Of a stretch of DNA of 64,000 nt, positions 1 to 9,568 are shown piece after piece. Below the pieces are notes generated by a model. It worked only from the letters and a program-made list of their open reading frames with translations, did no database searches and was not told the origin of the DNA. The translations under genes and the position numbers were made by a program. Each line of letters begins with the position of its first letter. The stretch's first letter is position 1. The stretch comes from Aquibacillus halophilus. GTDB lineage: Bacteria > Bacillota > Bacilli > Bacillales > Amphibacillaceae. The stretch lies in the NCBI RefSeq assembly GCF_009649745.1, contig NZ_WJNG01000005.1, positions 248,001 through 312,000 of the forward strand, read 5' to 3'.

Positions 1-738
1 ATCTTCTACCCCAGATTCCTTTAACAGTGATGCCAATTGTTTAATGTGTTGGATTATTTCTAGCAGTCGATCATTATCTTTCCAATGTTTTTCATAATAT
101 TCGATTATATCGAATGAACCAAAAGCATCAACCAATTCGGTCAATTGTCCTGCAATCTCTTTATTATCCGAAGCAATCTGATACACTTCATCTTTTCGTT
201 TATCATGCATGGCTATTCTTAATTTTTCTAACTCTATTTCGTCTAACTGTAAAGGCGCTGTCAACTCATCGAATATCCCTGTATGACCTAACTCGATTAA
301 ATAACTATCTATTTGTAGTTCCTTCAAATAGGAAACTGCTGTAAGAAGACATTCACTTTCGCCTAAAAAAGTCGGCGTATGAACTACTTCAATTCCAGCT
401 TGCCTACTCTCAATTCCATCCTTATCACTACGAAACACAGAACCCTGATACGACCATTTTAATTGAGAGGGGTGTTGATTGACCAAAGCACGCGCAATGG
501 CTGTAGTCCAATCAGGACGAAGTACTTCTATTTCTCCTTCCTTACTAAACCATTTCAACATGTTTCTTAAATCCATTCCTGCATGTTTATTTGTAAAGGT
601 ATTTGCATATTCAACTACTGGAGTTGATATTTGTTTATAATTTCTATTGAATGTAATTTTCCGAAATAACTCATATGCCCGTGATCGATTATTTAGTCTG
701 TTACCAATTTCATCTTGACTACCTGCAGGTAAAAACAT
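1..738 (-). CDS. hisZ: ATP phosphoribosyltransferase regulatory subunit HisZ (3' end outside window)
   Basis: HisZ is a class II histidyl-tRNA-synthetase-like protein that lacks aminoacylation activity and pairs with short-form HisG to catalyse the first step of histidine synthesis. The frame is open to the left edge, so the C-terminus is missing. The translated N-terminus has the synthetase-like fold signatures LRPDWTTAIAR and YQGSVFR. I chose ATG 738 because AAGGAA lies just upstream. An in-frame ATG at 759 would add seven residues but has no ribosome-binding site. It is divergent from hisJ, as expected for a histidine locus, and hisG would lie beyond the edge. Recognition is from sequence memory of the family. 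Confidence 0.85.
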   Translation of the reverse strand, partial: MFLPAGSQDEIGNRLNNRSRAYELFRKITFNRNYKQISTPVVEYANTFTNKHAGMDLRNMLKWFSKEGEIEVLRPDWTTAIARALVNQHPSQLKWSYQGSVFRSDKDGIESRQAGIEVVHTPTFLGESECLLTAVSYLKELQIDSYLIELGHTGIFDELTAPLQLDEIELEKLRIAMHDKRKDEVYQIASDNKEIAGQLTELVDAFGSFDIIEYYEKHWKDNDRLLEIIQHIKQLASLLKESGVED

Positions 739-818
739 ATTCCTTACACTTCCTGACATTTTAGATTCTTTAGCACACTACCACTTTACTTCGGTAAAGC
801 ATTTTATGTATGTATTGA

Positions 819-847
819 ATTTAACACAATTTAGACTTTTAAGTCAA
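819..847 (-). promoter_or_regulatory. Predicted sigma-A promoter of hisZ
   Basis: On the minus strand, TTGACT (847-842) and TTAAAT (824-819) are separated by 17 bp. The start would lie near 812. The leader then carries a 6-7 bp hairpin with a CGAA loop at 784-799. I see no T-box or other known leader. Confidence 0.55.
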
Positions 848-908
848 CATCCTTCTTTAATTTTTGTTCTATTAAGACTATTATAGTAAAGAGAAAGGAG
901 AATATCTA

Positions 909-1742
909 ATGAATACAATCGGTGATTTCCATGTACACACTAATTTCTGTCCTCACGGATCCGATGATTCGATGGAGTCTTATGTTCTTGCTGCTATAAA
1001 GAGTGGGTTAAAGCATTTAACATTTACTGAACATGCTCCTTTACCGAAAAACTTTATAGACCCAACGCCTGAGAAAGATAGTGCAATGCGCTGGGAAGAT
1101 ATTAATAAATACTTTGATGAGGCTAATCGGCTTAAGCATTTATACAAGGATGACTTAACCATAAATGTTGGGTTTGAAATAGATTATATTGAGGGATTTG
1201 AAAAAGAATCAATAGAGATCCTAAACAAATTTGGAAATCAAATTGATGATGCTATTCTGTCCGTACATATGTTGATAGCACCTAATGGAGAATTTGTGTG
1301 TATCGATTACAGCATGGGCGAATTTGAACGGATTGTTGATCTATTTGGTTCAGTTGATGCCGTATATAGCAAATATTATGAGACCTTAAAAAATGCTTTA
1401 TATTCGGATTTAGGAGAATTTAAACCAATACGAATTGGACATATAACGCTAATTGAGAAATTTTCAAAAGTATTTAAATCAAGTACTAGCTTTGAAGATG
1501 AAATAATTTCAATATTAAGCATTATAAAAGAACTTGGGTACGAACTAGACGCAAATGCAGCAGGTTTTTTCAAAGAATATTACCAATCAAGTTATCCTAG
1601 CCCTGCAATTTTAGCAATCGCAGAAGAAATGGGTATTCCTCTCATTTTTGGCTCTGATAGTCATACTTCACACCATATAGCAAGAGGAATTGATCTTCTA
1701 CCTATAACATTTAGTTCGCCTAAAAAACTGAAAAATGACTGA
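909..1742 (+). CDS. hisJ: Histidinol-phosphatase, PHP family
   Basis: HisJ dephosphorylates histidinol phosphate to histidinol, the penultimate stage of histidine synthesis. The 277-residue product begins with the PHP-superfamily metal motif HVHT at residues 8-11, and has further metal-ligand candidates in TFTEHAP (near 40), SVHM and the C-terminal FGSDSHT. This length and layout fit the monofunctional PHP-type enzyme of Firmicutes rather than the HAD type. The start at 909 has a strong AAAGGAG ribosome-binding site. It is transcribed divergently from hisZ and ends at a symmetrical terminator shared with dynA. Confidence 0.9.
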   Translation: MNTIGDFHVHTNFCPHGSDDSMESYVLAAIKSGLKHLTFTEHAPLPKNFIDPTPEKDSAMRWEDINKYFDEANRLKHLYKDDLTINVGFEIDYIEGFEKESIEILNKFGNQIDDAILSVHMLIAPNGEFVCIDYSMGEFERIVDLFGSVDAVYSKYYETLKNALYSDLGEFKPIRIGHITLIEKFSKVFKSSTSFEDEIISILSIIKELGYELDANAAGFFKEYYQSSYPSPAILAIAEEMGIPLIFGSDSHTSHHIARGIDLLPITFSSPKKLKND

Positions 1743-1757
1743 AAATGTTGCACACAC

Positions 1758-1790
1758 AAAAATACTAGTAGTTTAACTACTAGTATTTTT
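1758..1790. terminator. Bidirectional intrinsic terminator hisJ / dynA
   Basis: Perfect 14-bp inverted repeat (AAAAATACTAGTAG and its complement) around a 5-nt loop. It has A-tract and T-tract on both sides, between two convergent genes. Confidence 0.85.
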
Positions 1791-1806
1791 GTATGCTTAG
1801 TATTGG

Positions 1807-4800
1807 TTAACTATTTACTCTTTCTAACTCTTGGGATGCATTTTCCAGTTCTTCAACATTGATGTCATTAGATAATAAATGCTTTAACCCATCGTAATAT
1901 TGATTCACACTGCTCTTTGCTTTGTTCTTAATATCTTCAGTTAATTGTTCCCACTGACTTATATAATTAGTTATTACTAATTCCTTTTTCTCTTTTAAAT
2001 ATGCTTCAACGTACGGAGTAAGTATGTTAAATAGTTCTACTTTCATATCTTCTTTTTCATTTTTTTCAAAGAAAGATTTTGTGTTCTTAAACATTGATAG
2101 GGCTTTGTCAAAAACGGATAGGTCCATTTTTACTAGTGCATTTTTAAATGTAGGCGTATCAAATGTTATTTCCTCAACTTCCGATAACGATAAGTTTTTG
2201 TCTATTTCATTGCTTTTAGTTAATAGCGCTTGATTGAATTCCGTTGATTTTACATTCATAAATAATTCGATTCTTAATGATACTGCCCTTAATTCTTGAG
2301 CCAATTCAGAACCTATATTTTTTATTAATTCCTCAAGGCATTTTTCTAACTGTAATTTAGCTGAGCCATTGTTTGCTTTTATCGTAGATGGATTAAATGA
2401 TTCCTTAAAATAATCTGAAAACTGAATAGACAATCGATGATTTACATAAAATAGTTGCTTGTCTATTTTTTGTTTAATTTCTTTTTCAAATGGATTCCGA
2501 TCAACCTTGTTTATTTCATCTATTACTATAGACTCCTGTGCTTTATATTCCTCTATCATGACACTTTTTTCATCATTATTTAAATGCGCCGAGTTAATAT
2601 AACTTTTAAGGAGCTTGTTTGCCTTTTTTATATCATTTAGTGTAGAAGTAATAAGTATTTCCATTAGTTCTTCTTGGATAAAGTGATAAAAATCGTCTTC
2701 AAATTTAGTAATACCTGAATTTATCTGTTTATCAACATTATTTTTTTCAAGTATTGCATTCTTGCTAGATATTGGATACATTCTCGGAAAGCGGATACCG
2801 AAATTAACCAACTGATTTGTTACATAGTCAGTAACAAGTTTTAATTCCTTATTGTCTTTAGCTAAATCAGCTGCATTTACAACGAAAAACATTTTATCAA
2901 GACTAAAGGCGTCTTTCACTCTACCTAATTGCACTAAAAAGTCTCTGTCTGCTTTAGAAAAGGCATGATTATAATAAGTAACGAATAAAATAGCATCCGC
3001 CTGTTTAATGTATTCAAATGAGACATCCGTATGTCTGGCATTTATTGAGTCCGCTCCAGGTGTATCTACTAAAGTAATTCCTTTTCTAGTTAATGGACAA
3101 TCATAGAATAATTCCATCCATTCCACATAACAGGCAAGGTGCTCTTCAGTAACAAAATCAGGGAATTGCTCTAATTCAATCACGATTTGTTGTCCAATGT
3201 TCTTGGCCATTTGTTGATGACCATTAACTAATGCAATTAGAAATGACTGATGCTTGTGATCGAATTGTTTTAATTTTTCTTGATTATTAAGCGCTTGTAA
3301 ATAATCATTTAAAGTCATGTCAGAAGCAATGGGCTCATTGGTTATTTCGGAGATATCCATTAGTATTCTTTCTTGACTTTTAACTTTTACAACCACAGTC
3401 CCATGCTTATAATCTTTATTAATTGGGCTTATTTTATTAATGGTTGCTGTCGTTGGATTTGGAGAAACTGGCAAGACTTTCTCACCGATTAATGCGTTAG
3501 CAAAGGAAGATTTCCCAGCACTAAATGCCCCAAACAGAGCTATCGTATAACGTCTATTTGTTAGTCTATCCTTCTTGTGGATTAGATCCTGTTCAATCAC
3601 TTTAAAACCCGGTATATCCTTTATTATTTCTGTGGATTCTGTTATTTTTTTCAGGACTTTTTCTATCGGAATATGATTGTTCTTAGTCTTAACCTGATTG
3701 TTCTCACTTGATTTATCGCGTATTTCTTTCTTGCTATCAACTTTAAGAACCTTTTCTTGTTTTATTCCTTCTAATTGATTTAAACGTACGATTTCATCTC
3801 TCATAATTGCCACATTGTTGTTGGTTGAATTTACCTTACTCAAAAGAAGATTGTGAAGATGATTTCTTCTATCTTCAAGATCTTTGTCCATTTGATTAAT
3901 CTGTTTTTCTATATTTTCAATTGCTTCACTATTATTCAACTCAGAATTTATTATGGAAATTTCTTTGTTTGCTTCTTTTTTAAGATAAACTTGTACAGAT
4001 TCCCATATATTCACACACGCTTGTTTGAATTTACTTTTAATATCGTTAGCTAAGTCTTCAGTATAGACAAGAAGATACTCTCCAGTTAAAACGGCTCCAG
4101 GCTTAATAATCTCCTTTAAGCGTTCATCTGAATAATTGACTGACAATGAATGAATTCGACGGGAAATCTCTGAATCATTTATGTTGTACTTTTTTGTTAA
4201 CTCCAATAATTTATCTCTAAGCTTCCACTCAATATTAGTTTTTACTACTTCCATAAACGAATGATAAAAACGGTCTAATCTTTGTTTTTTTTCAATATCT
4301 ATTTTCTTTTTAGTTGAAAAAATGCCTAGCTTGAACCCAGGATGCTGGGATTGTAAAAACTGTTCTGCTAACTCTCGTAATTCAAAAGGCATAATATAAG
4401 CATTTTTTAATGTGGAATTTAGTCCACTGCGAAAATCTTGTGTGGCATTATGTTCAAGATTCTTTAAGCGTTCAAGCTCTTCTTTATGTTTTTCAACGGT
4501 CGTTCCATCCATTTGTTTATCTTTTAGGTCAACTAACTTTTTTCTTAGTTCATCTTTTTTAGTCTGGTTAAGGTCACGCAAACCATCGATATGTTCATCA
4601 ATTAATGTGTACATCGATATTTCAACGGTTTGCTCAATTGCTTGTTGATTGTTTTTCATTAAATGTTGTAGATCGCTTTCAAGCTTTTCAAACTGATTCA
4701 GATAGTGTTGGTTATCCACCAGGCTTGTAAAATAGATTTTCTGTGGATTTATTCCCCATGCTTGAAACGTTTCCTCCACACTTTTTTTAAAATCTAAAAA

Positions 4801-5433
4801 TGGGATTTCTTTTTCTTGGTGTTTATCGATTTGATTTATTACAATATAAATAGACTTTTCTTGCTGTTGCATTTTCCTCAGGAATCTTAAATTCACATCC
4901 GATTGAACATGGTTATAATCCATTACATAAAACAATGCATCAACCATATGTAAGGACGATTCAGTCATAATCCGATCAGCATCGTTAGAAGAATCAATCC
5001 CTGGTGTATCTAATATTGAAACATTGCTAGGAATAGCTGCGGTTCTTTTACTAATTTCGATTCTCTTAATTGAATCTCCGTCCTTACAATATTCTTTTAT
5101 CGTTTCTAAATCATATGGTTCGACATATTCTGTAGGATCTTCCTTATCAAAATAAACTCTAACATATCCTTTTCCTGATGTTATTTTAACAACGTTAGCA
5201 CTTGTCGGAATTGGACTCTGCGGAAGGATATCTTCCCCTAAAAGCCGATTAATTAATGACGACTTACCAGCAGAAAAATGCCCAGAAAAACAAATAACAA
5301 ACTCATTATTTTCTATTTTTTTAAAGAGGTCTAAAGTTTTTTCTGCATTAATTTGATTATCTTCTTTTTTGAACTCCTGATATACTGCGGCGATATTGTC
5401 CACCGTAACTGCATTCGAAACAGATGTACCCAT
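1807..5433 (-). CDS. dynA: Two-headed bacterial dynamin-like GTPase
   Basis: Large 1208-residue dynamin-superfamily protein with two complete GTPase modules in one chain. The first P-loop is GHFSAGKSS at residues 51-59, followed by DTPG and NQID. The second is GAFSAGKSS near residue 640, followed by DTPG and NAAD. Each G domain is followed by a long helical, coiled-coil stalk. This tandem layout and length match B. subtilis DynA (YpbR, about 1190 residues), which tethers and fuses membranes and helps cells withstand membrane damage and phage. Transcribed alone, convergent with hisJ. The start has AAAGGGG upstream but at a long spacing of about 12 nt. Confidence 0.9.
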   Translation of the reverse strand: MGTSVSNAVTVDNIAAVYQEFKKEDNQINAEKTLDLFKKIENNEFVICFSGHFSAGKSSLINRLLGEDILPQSPIPTSANVVKITSGKGYVRVYFDKEDPTEYVEPYDLETIKEYCKDGDSIKRIEISKRTAAIPSNVSILDTPGIDSSNDADRIMTESSLHMVDALFYVMDYNHVQSDVNLRFLRKMQQQEKSIYIVINQIDKHQEKEIPFLDFKKSVEETFQAWGINPQKIYFTSLVDNQHYLNQFEKLESDLQHLMKNNQQAIEQTVEISMYTLIDEHIDGLRDLNQTKKDELRKKLVDLKDKQMDGTTVEKHKEELERLKNLEHNATQDFRSGLNSTLKNAYIMPFELRELAEQFLQSQHPGFKLGIFSTKKKIDIEKKQRLDRFYHSFMEVVKTNIEWKLRDKLLELTKKYNINDSEISRRIHSLSVNYSDERLKEIIKPGAVLTGEYLLVYTEDLANDIKSKFKQACVNIWESVQVYLKKEANKEISIINSELNNSEAIENIEKQINQMDKDLEDRRNHLHNLLLSKVNSTNNNVAIMRDEIVRLNQLEGIKQEKVLKVDSKKEIRDKSSENNQVKTKNNHIPIEKVLKKITESTEIIKDIPGFKVIEQDLIHKKDRLTNRRYTIALFGAFSAGKSSFANALIGEKVLPVSPNPTTATINKISPINKDYKHGTVVVKVKSQERILMDISEITNEPIASDMTLNDYLQALNNQEKLKQFDHKHQSFLIALVNGHQQMAKNIGQQIVIELEQFPDFVTEEHLACYVEWMELFYDCPLTRKGITLVDTPGADSINARHTDVSFEYIKQADAILFVTYYNHAFSKADRDFLVQLGRVKDAFSLDKMFFVVNAADLAKDNKELKLVTDYVTNQLVNFGIRFPRMYPISSKNAILEKNNVDKQINSGITKFEDDFYHFIQEELMEILITSTLNDIKKANKLLKSYINSAHLNNDEKSVMIEEYKAQESIVIDEINKVDRNPFEKEIKQKIDKQLFYVNHRLSIQFSDYFKESFNPSTIKANNGSAKLQLEKCLEELIKNIGSELAQELRAVSLRIELFMNVKSTEFNQALLTKSNEIDKNLSLSEVEEITFDTPTFKNALVKMDLSVFDKALSMFKNTKSFFEKNEKEDMKVELFNILTPYVEAYLKEKKELVITNYISQWEQLTEDIKNKAKSSVNQYYDGLKHLLSNDINVEELENASQELERVNS

Positions 5434-5651
5434 ATAACTAAGTGACCCCTTTACCTTAATTTAGTTAGCATCTATTATACTTACTTCTCTAGGGATTGAC
5501 TAGTTATTCTTATTTAATTATGATTGATTGTGAAGAATACACACCAAAAACAGATACTGAAGAGAAAATTTATAATTGTTCGCCAGAAAGAACATTGATA
5601 ATGAGGATTCTGGTTCAAATATTTAAAAAAAGTGGAGGGGAGGTATTTTCC

Positions 5652-5945
5652 ATGCTTTGGATAGTAATGGGGTTCATCTTTCTTGCGATTTTAATAATGT
5701 CTTTTTTCCAATTTCTATATTATTTATTACACAAAAAATACAAGCAGGTTTACATAGCATTTGGTAATGAAGATTATTATAGAGTGATAGATAAACTAAA
5801 GAACAATGGAATTGTTTATAAAGTAAAAATAATAACTAATCAAAGATCTAATGATCTAAATCCAGCTCATTCCTCTCAATATGAAATATATGTCAAGGAT
5901 AGATTAGAACAAAAAGCATTGTCTACCATACATTCCGCAGTTTAA
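5652..5945 (+). CDS. Small single-span membrane protein of unknown function
   Basis: A 97-residue product. The reading frame stays open further upstream to 5496, but GGAGGGGAGG immediately before ATG 5652 decides this start. Residues 2-25 form one hydrophobic helix (FIFLAILIMSFFQFLYYLL core), followed by a short basic stop-transfer and a soluble 65-residue tail with alternating strand and helix character. The protein is not recognised. It is divergent from dynA but separated from its start by over 200 bp, and convergent with the next gene, so it is probably monocistronic. Confidence 0.6.
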   Translation: MLWIVMGFIFLAILIMSFFQFLYYLLHKKYKQVYIAFGNEDYYRVIDKLKNNGIVYKVKIITNQRSNDLNPAHSSQYEIYVKDRLEQKALSTIHSAV

Positions 5946-6028
5946 TAAGAGTTTAATTGAAGAAGTTTTTTTAATCCAAATAGTGTTATCATCCTTCATA
6001 ACAATTCCCCTTACTTTAAACAACACAA

Positions 6029-6610
6029 CTATTCGCCTTGGAACCTTTCATAAAAAATTTCAAACATCATAAAGTTGTTTACAAAACTCCCGTGAAGATT
6101 ACCAAATTGAATTTTAAGAGTTTTTAGGGATTCTGCTTTCTCTGTTTTTATATCAATGATTTCTTCTTCTAATGATAGTAAACTTTCTAAATTATTAATT
6201 AAATATTGCCTGTGTTCTTTTGTATAATCTTCTCTACCTAGAAGTTCCAGTAAAATCTTTCTATTGTTTTTTACCTCGAATAAAATTTCATCTAAATCTT
6301 CCATACTCATCTTTAGAGGTTCCGTACTGACTAACCAATCTTGTTCATACAGTGGAAGCAAATATTGTGTTCGGTCTGTTGTTAAATCTATATTTCTATC
6401 TGTTGTTAATTCCTCTAGGTCTTTTTCATATGTATTTTTAAACTCGTTTAAATCTTTAAGATATTCATCGGCTACAACTGAATCAGGTGTGAAAGAATAA
6501 CTTTTAGAAATACTGAAGATAGAATAAGGATAGAACCAAGTCATTATCAGAATGACAATTACAAATAATCCTACCAAACCGATAACGATTTTTTTAACTG
6601 TATTAGTCAC
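6029..6610 (-). CDS. Membrane-anchored protein of unknown function
   Basis: A 193-residue protein started by GTG, 7 nt behind a run of six G that serves as Shine-Dalgarno. Residues 7-26 form a hydrophobic anchor (IVIGLVGLFVIVILIMTWFY) after a short basic N-terminus, so the rest probably lies outside the membrane. That part is acidic and mostly helical, with heptad-like Leu/Glu patterns that suggest a helical bundle. There is no Cys lipobox. I do not recognise the family. It stands alone between unrelated genes. Confidence 0.6.
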   Translation of the reverse strand: MTNTVKKIVIGLVGLFVIVILIMTWFYPYSIFSISKSYSFTPDSVVADEYLKDLNEFKNTYEKDLEELTTDRNIDLTTDRTQYLLPLYEQDWLVSTEPLKMSMEDLDEILFEVKNNRKILLELLGREDYTKEHRQYLINNLESLLSLEEEIIDIKTEKAESLKTLKIQFGNLHGSFVNNFMMFEIFYERFQGE

Positions 6611-6788
6611 ATAAGATCCCCCCTACTTATATAAAAACTAGTTGAAAGAATAAACTAAACCCATCACTTCAATAGCAAACTGAAGATTAATGCAGATCTT
6701 CCATTAAAATTCTTAGCTCATAGTTTAAGAGTTAAATAAAAGCTTTTCCCCTGGTGATCAGTCCTCAATTTAACTGTTTCCACCAACT

Positions 6789-7349
6789 CTAAACCTTTAG
6801 TGAGCCACGGAAACCCCTTGCAGCATAGTAGGATTCTGCCCCATTATGGTACACAAAGACAGTGTCGTACCGACGATCACAAAAGAGAGCCCCTCCAAGT
6901 TTTCTAATATTAGCAGGTGTTTGCACCCAGCTTGATGTTTTCCTATCGAAATTCCCAACTTTTTGCAACTCCCGGTATTGTTCTTCCGTTAAAAGCTCAA
7001 TACCCATGGCACTTGCCATATCAATAACGTTATTTTCAGGTTTGTATTTTTTCCTTGACTCCAGTGCTTCGCGGTCAAAACAAACACTTCTCCGACCTTT
7101 AGGACTCTCCGCTGAACAATCAAAAAAAATGTATTCGCCCGTCTTTTTCTCATGGCCGACAACATCTGGTTCACCGTCAGTAGCTTCCATTTCATTGAGC
7201 GACCAAAGTTTTTCAGTGTTTGCTTCGAGCTTAGCTTGTACTTTACCCCATTCAAGACCTGTATGTCTGTTCATGTTTTTCTCAAAACGGGTTTTCAATT
7301 CATTTAGTAATTTTTCATGTTGTTCTGATGACAACTCCCTATTTGTCAT
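6789..7349 (-). CDS. DUF4256 family protein
   Basis: A 186-residue soluble protein that I recognise as DUF4256 by the conserved order of motifs: LEWGKVQAKLE, GEPDVVGHD-like GEPDVVGHEKK, IFFDCSAESPKGRRSVCFDREA, then WVQTPANIRKLGGALFCDRR and the C-terminal YYAARGFRGSLKV. Function is unknown. Such proteins are widespread in bacteria and usually encoded alone. The start at 7349 has AAGGAGG. The gene has no obvious operon partner here. Confidence 0.8.
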   Translation of the reverse strand: MTNRELSSEQHEKLLNELKTRFEKNMNRHTGLEWGKVQAKLEANTEKLWSLNEMEATDGEPDVVGHEKKTGEYIFFDCSAESPKGRRSVCFDREALESRKKYKPENNVIDMASAMGIELLTEEQYRELQKVGNFDRKTSSWVQTPANIRKLGGALFCDRRYDTVFVYHNGAESYYAARGFRGSLKV

Positions 7350-7773
7350 ATTATTTTCCTCCTTATTACTTTGCTCAAAAAGGTTCGGAATAAGCTTTAT
7401 CTTTAGTGCAATAACTTCAACAAAAAGCGTTAATCCCTTCTTTGATTAACATACTAGTTTAGCAATAAATTTTTTCTTTTTCAGCTACTACAATTCATTT
7501 TCAATAATGCGCCTTCTAGAAAGGTATTACCTTTTCCATAATAAATCTACTCCTTTAAAAATATATTCTTTAAGAATACTCATAGCAACACATATATTTT
7601 CCCCAACTATCTTGTCTATAGTTAAAGCGAGATTCTTTAAGTATATATCAATTTTAACATAATTTAACAATTATCATCAGCAGAATAGCTTGTTGATAAA
7701 AATATGTAATTGGGAAGTGAATTCTTATGTGGATTCATAGTTAAAACACAATAATCACTTATCCATAAAAAAT
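7350..7773. other. AT-rich intergenic stretch without a recognised gene
   Basis: I find no credible coding region, RNA family or repeat here. One seven-codon frame on the minus strand starts at ATG 7541 behind an AAAGGAG (MEKVIPF, then stop), but it is too short to call. The stretch separates the DUF4256 gene from the terminator of the flavin reductase gene. Confidence 0.4.
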
Positions 7774-7806
7774 AAGGAGACCAAATCTATAGGATTTGAT
7801 CTCCTT
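7774..7806 (-). terminator. Intrinsic terminator of the flavin reductase gene
   Basis: On the minus strand, AAGGAGATCAAATC pairs with GATTTGGTCTCCTT (one mismatch). The stem is followed by ATTTTTTA. Confidence 0.8.
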
Positions 7807-7898
7807 GTTAGTATTTATATTTTCTGTTTTTCCAGTGAAACGAAACTACTTAAACAGAGATATCTGATTCATCGTTACCAACTATAATAATTTCATTT

Positions 7899-8357
7899 TT
7901 ATTTTGTTTCCCGGTATTGGCCACCATAATATAAAATTGGGTCACCAGAGTTCACTTTTACTTCAGAAACCTCAGCGATAAAGATTAAATGGTCTCCTGC
8001 TTTTGCCATATCTTGAACAGTGCAGGAAAGAGTCGCCAAAGAATCCTTTAACACGGGATTAGAGTCTTGGAACTCATATTCAATTTCTTGGTCAGCTTCT
8101 TTTTGCTTAGCAAAAATCATTGATAAATCTTTCTGCTGTTCAGTAAGAATACTCAGTCCGAATTTCTTTGTTTCTTGTAACTTATCATACATTGTCGCTT
8201 GTTCATCAATCGATATTGCAATTAACTTTGGATCTAAAGAAACTGACATGAAAGCATTAACAGTCATTCCATGAATTTCACCTTTATATTCAGTAGTTAC
8301 AACTGTAATACCAGTTGCAAACCTCCCCATTGCATTTCGGAATAGTTGATTATCCAT
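7899..8357 (-). CDS. Flavin reductase family protein (FMN-binding split barrel)
   Basis: A 152-residue protein of the HpaC/flavin-reductase-like family. These proteins bind FMN in a split beta-barrel and use NAD(P)H to supply reduced flavin to a partner monooxygenase. Typical motifs are FRNAMGRFATGITVVTT at the N-terminus, GMTVNAFMSVSLDP, and LVFAEV-like LIFIAEVSEVKV near the end. The length is normal for the family. The start has AAAGGGG upstream. No monooxygenase is adjacent, so its substrate partner cannot be deduced. A possible promoter (TTGTTC, 17 bp, TGATAC) lies about 65 bp upstream. Confidence 0.85.
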   Translation of the reverse strand: MDNQLFRNAMGRFATGITVVTTEYKGEIHGMTVNAFMSVSLDPKLIAISIDEQATMYDKLQETKKFGLSILTEQQKDLSMIFAKQKEADQEIEYEFQDSNPVLKDSLATLSCTVQDMAKAGDHLIFIAEVSEVKVNSGDPILYYGGQYRETK

Positions 8358-8692
8358 TTAGTAAATCCCCTTTTGAACTTATCTTTTCTTAAAGAGTATC
8401 ACTTCTATCTGTGTTTTTGAACAAAATTGCCTCAGTAATGGTATCACCAAAAAATCTTATTCTAATAATCTCTAACTAAATATCAGTACTTCTAACAACA
8501 ACTCTCACTTGCATTAGATTATTTCAATGTATTGTATGATTACAGAAAGCATTTATACCTACCTGAAAATTGTTCAGCAAGAATATTAAACTGGAAAACT
8601 AATTTAAATAATCACAATTGATTCCTTAACCACTATTTACCTCTAACAAAATACCCACTTAGTCATTATACTAGACTTCGGGAGAGGATATT
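8358..8692. other. Intergenic region between divergent genes
   Basis: 335 bp of AT-rich DNA between the divergent flavin reductase and phosphoesterase genes. It should hold both promoters. I see a plausible minus-strand promoter near the flavin reductase and a -10-like TATACT just upstream of the phosphoesterase, but no coding frame or strong repeat. Confidence 0.4.
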
Positions 8693-9547
8693 ATGATGAT
8701 GACGATTTCAATACTACTATTCTTATTTTTAGTAAGCCTGAGTCTTTATAAAGCCTATACAAACACTAAAGATGTAATTATTAACGATATACAATATAAA
8801 TCCATTGAACCAAATGAACCACATATTAACCTGCTACAAATCTCTGATATGCACCTTGAGAATATATCAATCTCACCTGAGCAATTATATAATCAATTAA
8901 AGGACAATAAAATTGATTTAATAACCATAACTGGTGACTTTCTCGATCGAAAAAGGAGTATTCCAAAGTTAATTCCATACCTCAAAGTTTTCAATAAGTT
9001 AAATACAAAGTATGGTATATACGTAGTATTTGGAAACCATGATTATATTCTAAAAAAACAGGATTTGAATTTGTTAAAAAGTACGTTAGAACAGTACAAC
9101 TGCACTGTTATGCAAAATCAGCATCAAAAATTAGTAATAAATGGAGATGTACTAAACATTATTGGAATCGATGACTCTAGTACAAATCGAAGTGATTTAT
9201 TTAAATCATACGATAATATTTCACCAGGCTACAACTTAGTTATCACACATGACCCAAACATAGTTCTAGAAATGAAAAATCACCATTTCGATTATCTTTT
9301 ATCAGGACACTTTCACGGTGGTCAAATCCATTGGCCAAAACCCTATCATTTAGCTAAATTAGGGAGAAAATTGATGAAAATGAATATGGTTAAAGGATTG
9401 CATTTCTACGATAACAAGCCCTTCTATATTAGTGAAGGATTAGGACAGACCGTACTGAACATCCGAATCGGAAGTCGCCCAGAAATAACCTATCATAAAT
9501 TATCTATCAAAAACATCACAGAAAAAGTCACTTCAAAAGCAATTTGA
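8693..9547 (+). CDS. Membrane-anchored metallophosphoesterase (YkuE/YpbG-like)
   Basis: A 284-residue calcineurin-like phosphoesterase. A hydrophobic N-terminal helix (residues 3-18) anchors it or acts as an uncleaved signal. The metal-site motifs follow in the usual order: ISDMHLE (near 53), TGDFLD, GNHDY, then THDP and the C-terminal GHFHGGQ. This is the layout of YkuE/YpbG-type enzymes; the exact substrate is not known from sequence. The start is an ATG-ATG-ATG triplet behind GGAGAGG. The stop codon lies inside the stem of the downstream terminator. Confidence 0.85.
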   Translation: MMMTISILLFLFLVSLSLYKAYTNTKDVIINDIQYKSIEPNEPHINLLQISDMHLENISISPEQLYNQLKDNKIDLITITGDFLDRKRSIPKLIPYLKVFNKLNTKYGIYVVFGNHDYILKKQDLNLLKSTLEQYNCTVMQNQHQKLVINGDVLNIIGIDDSSTNRSDLFKSYDNISPGYNLVITHDPNIVLEMKNHHFDYLLSGHFHGGQIHWPKPYHLAKLGRKLMKMNMVKGLHFYDNKPFYISEGLGQTVLNIRIGSRPEITYHKLSIKNITEKVTSKAI

Positions 9548-9559
9548 AGTGACTTTTTT
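9522..9559. terminator. Bidirectional intrinsic terminator phosphoesterase / parC
   Basis: AAAAAGTCACTTCAAA pairs perfectly with its complement around a 5-nt loop, with A-tract and T-tract flanks. It overlaps the phosphoesterase stop codon. Confidence 0.85.
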
Positions 9560-9568
9560 CTTTGTTTA

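Noticed and set aside
6862-7449. Long plus-strand frame opposite the DUF4256 gene
   Set aside because: It is the antisense of a recognised family; Ser/Phe-rich composition is typical of an antisense shadow.
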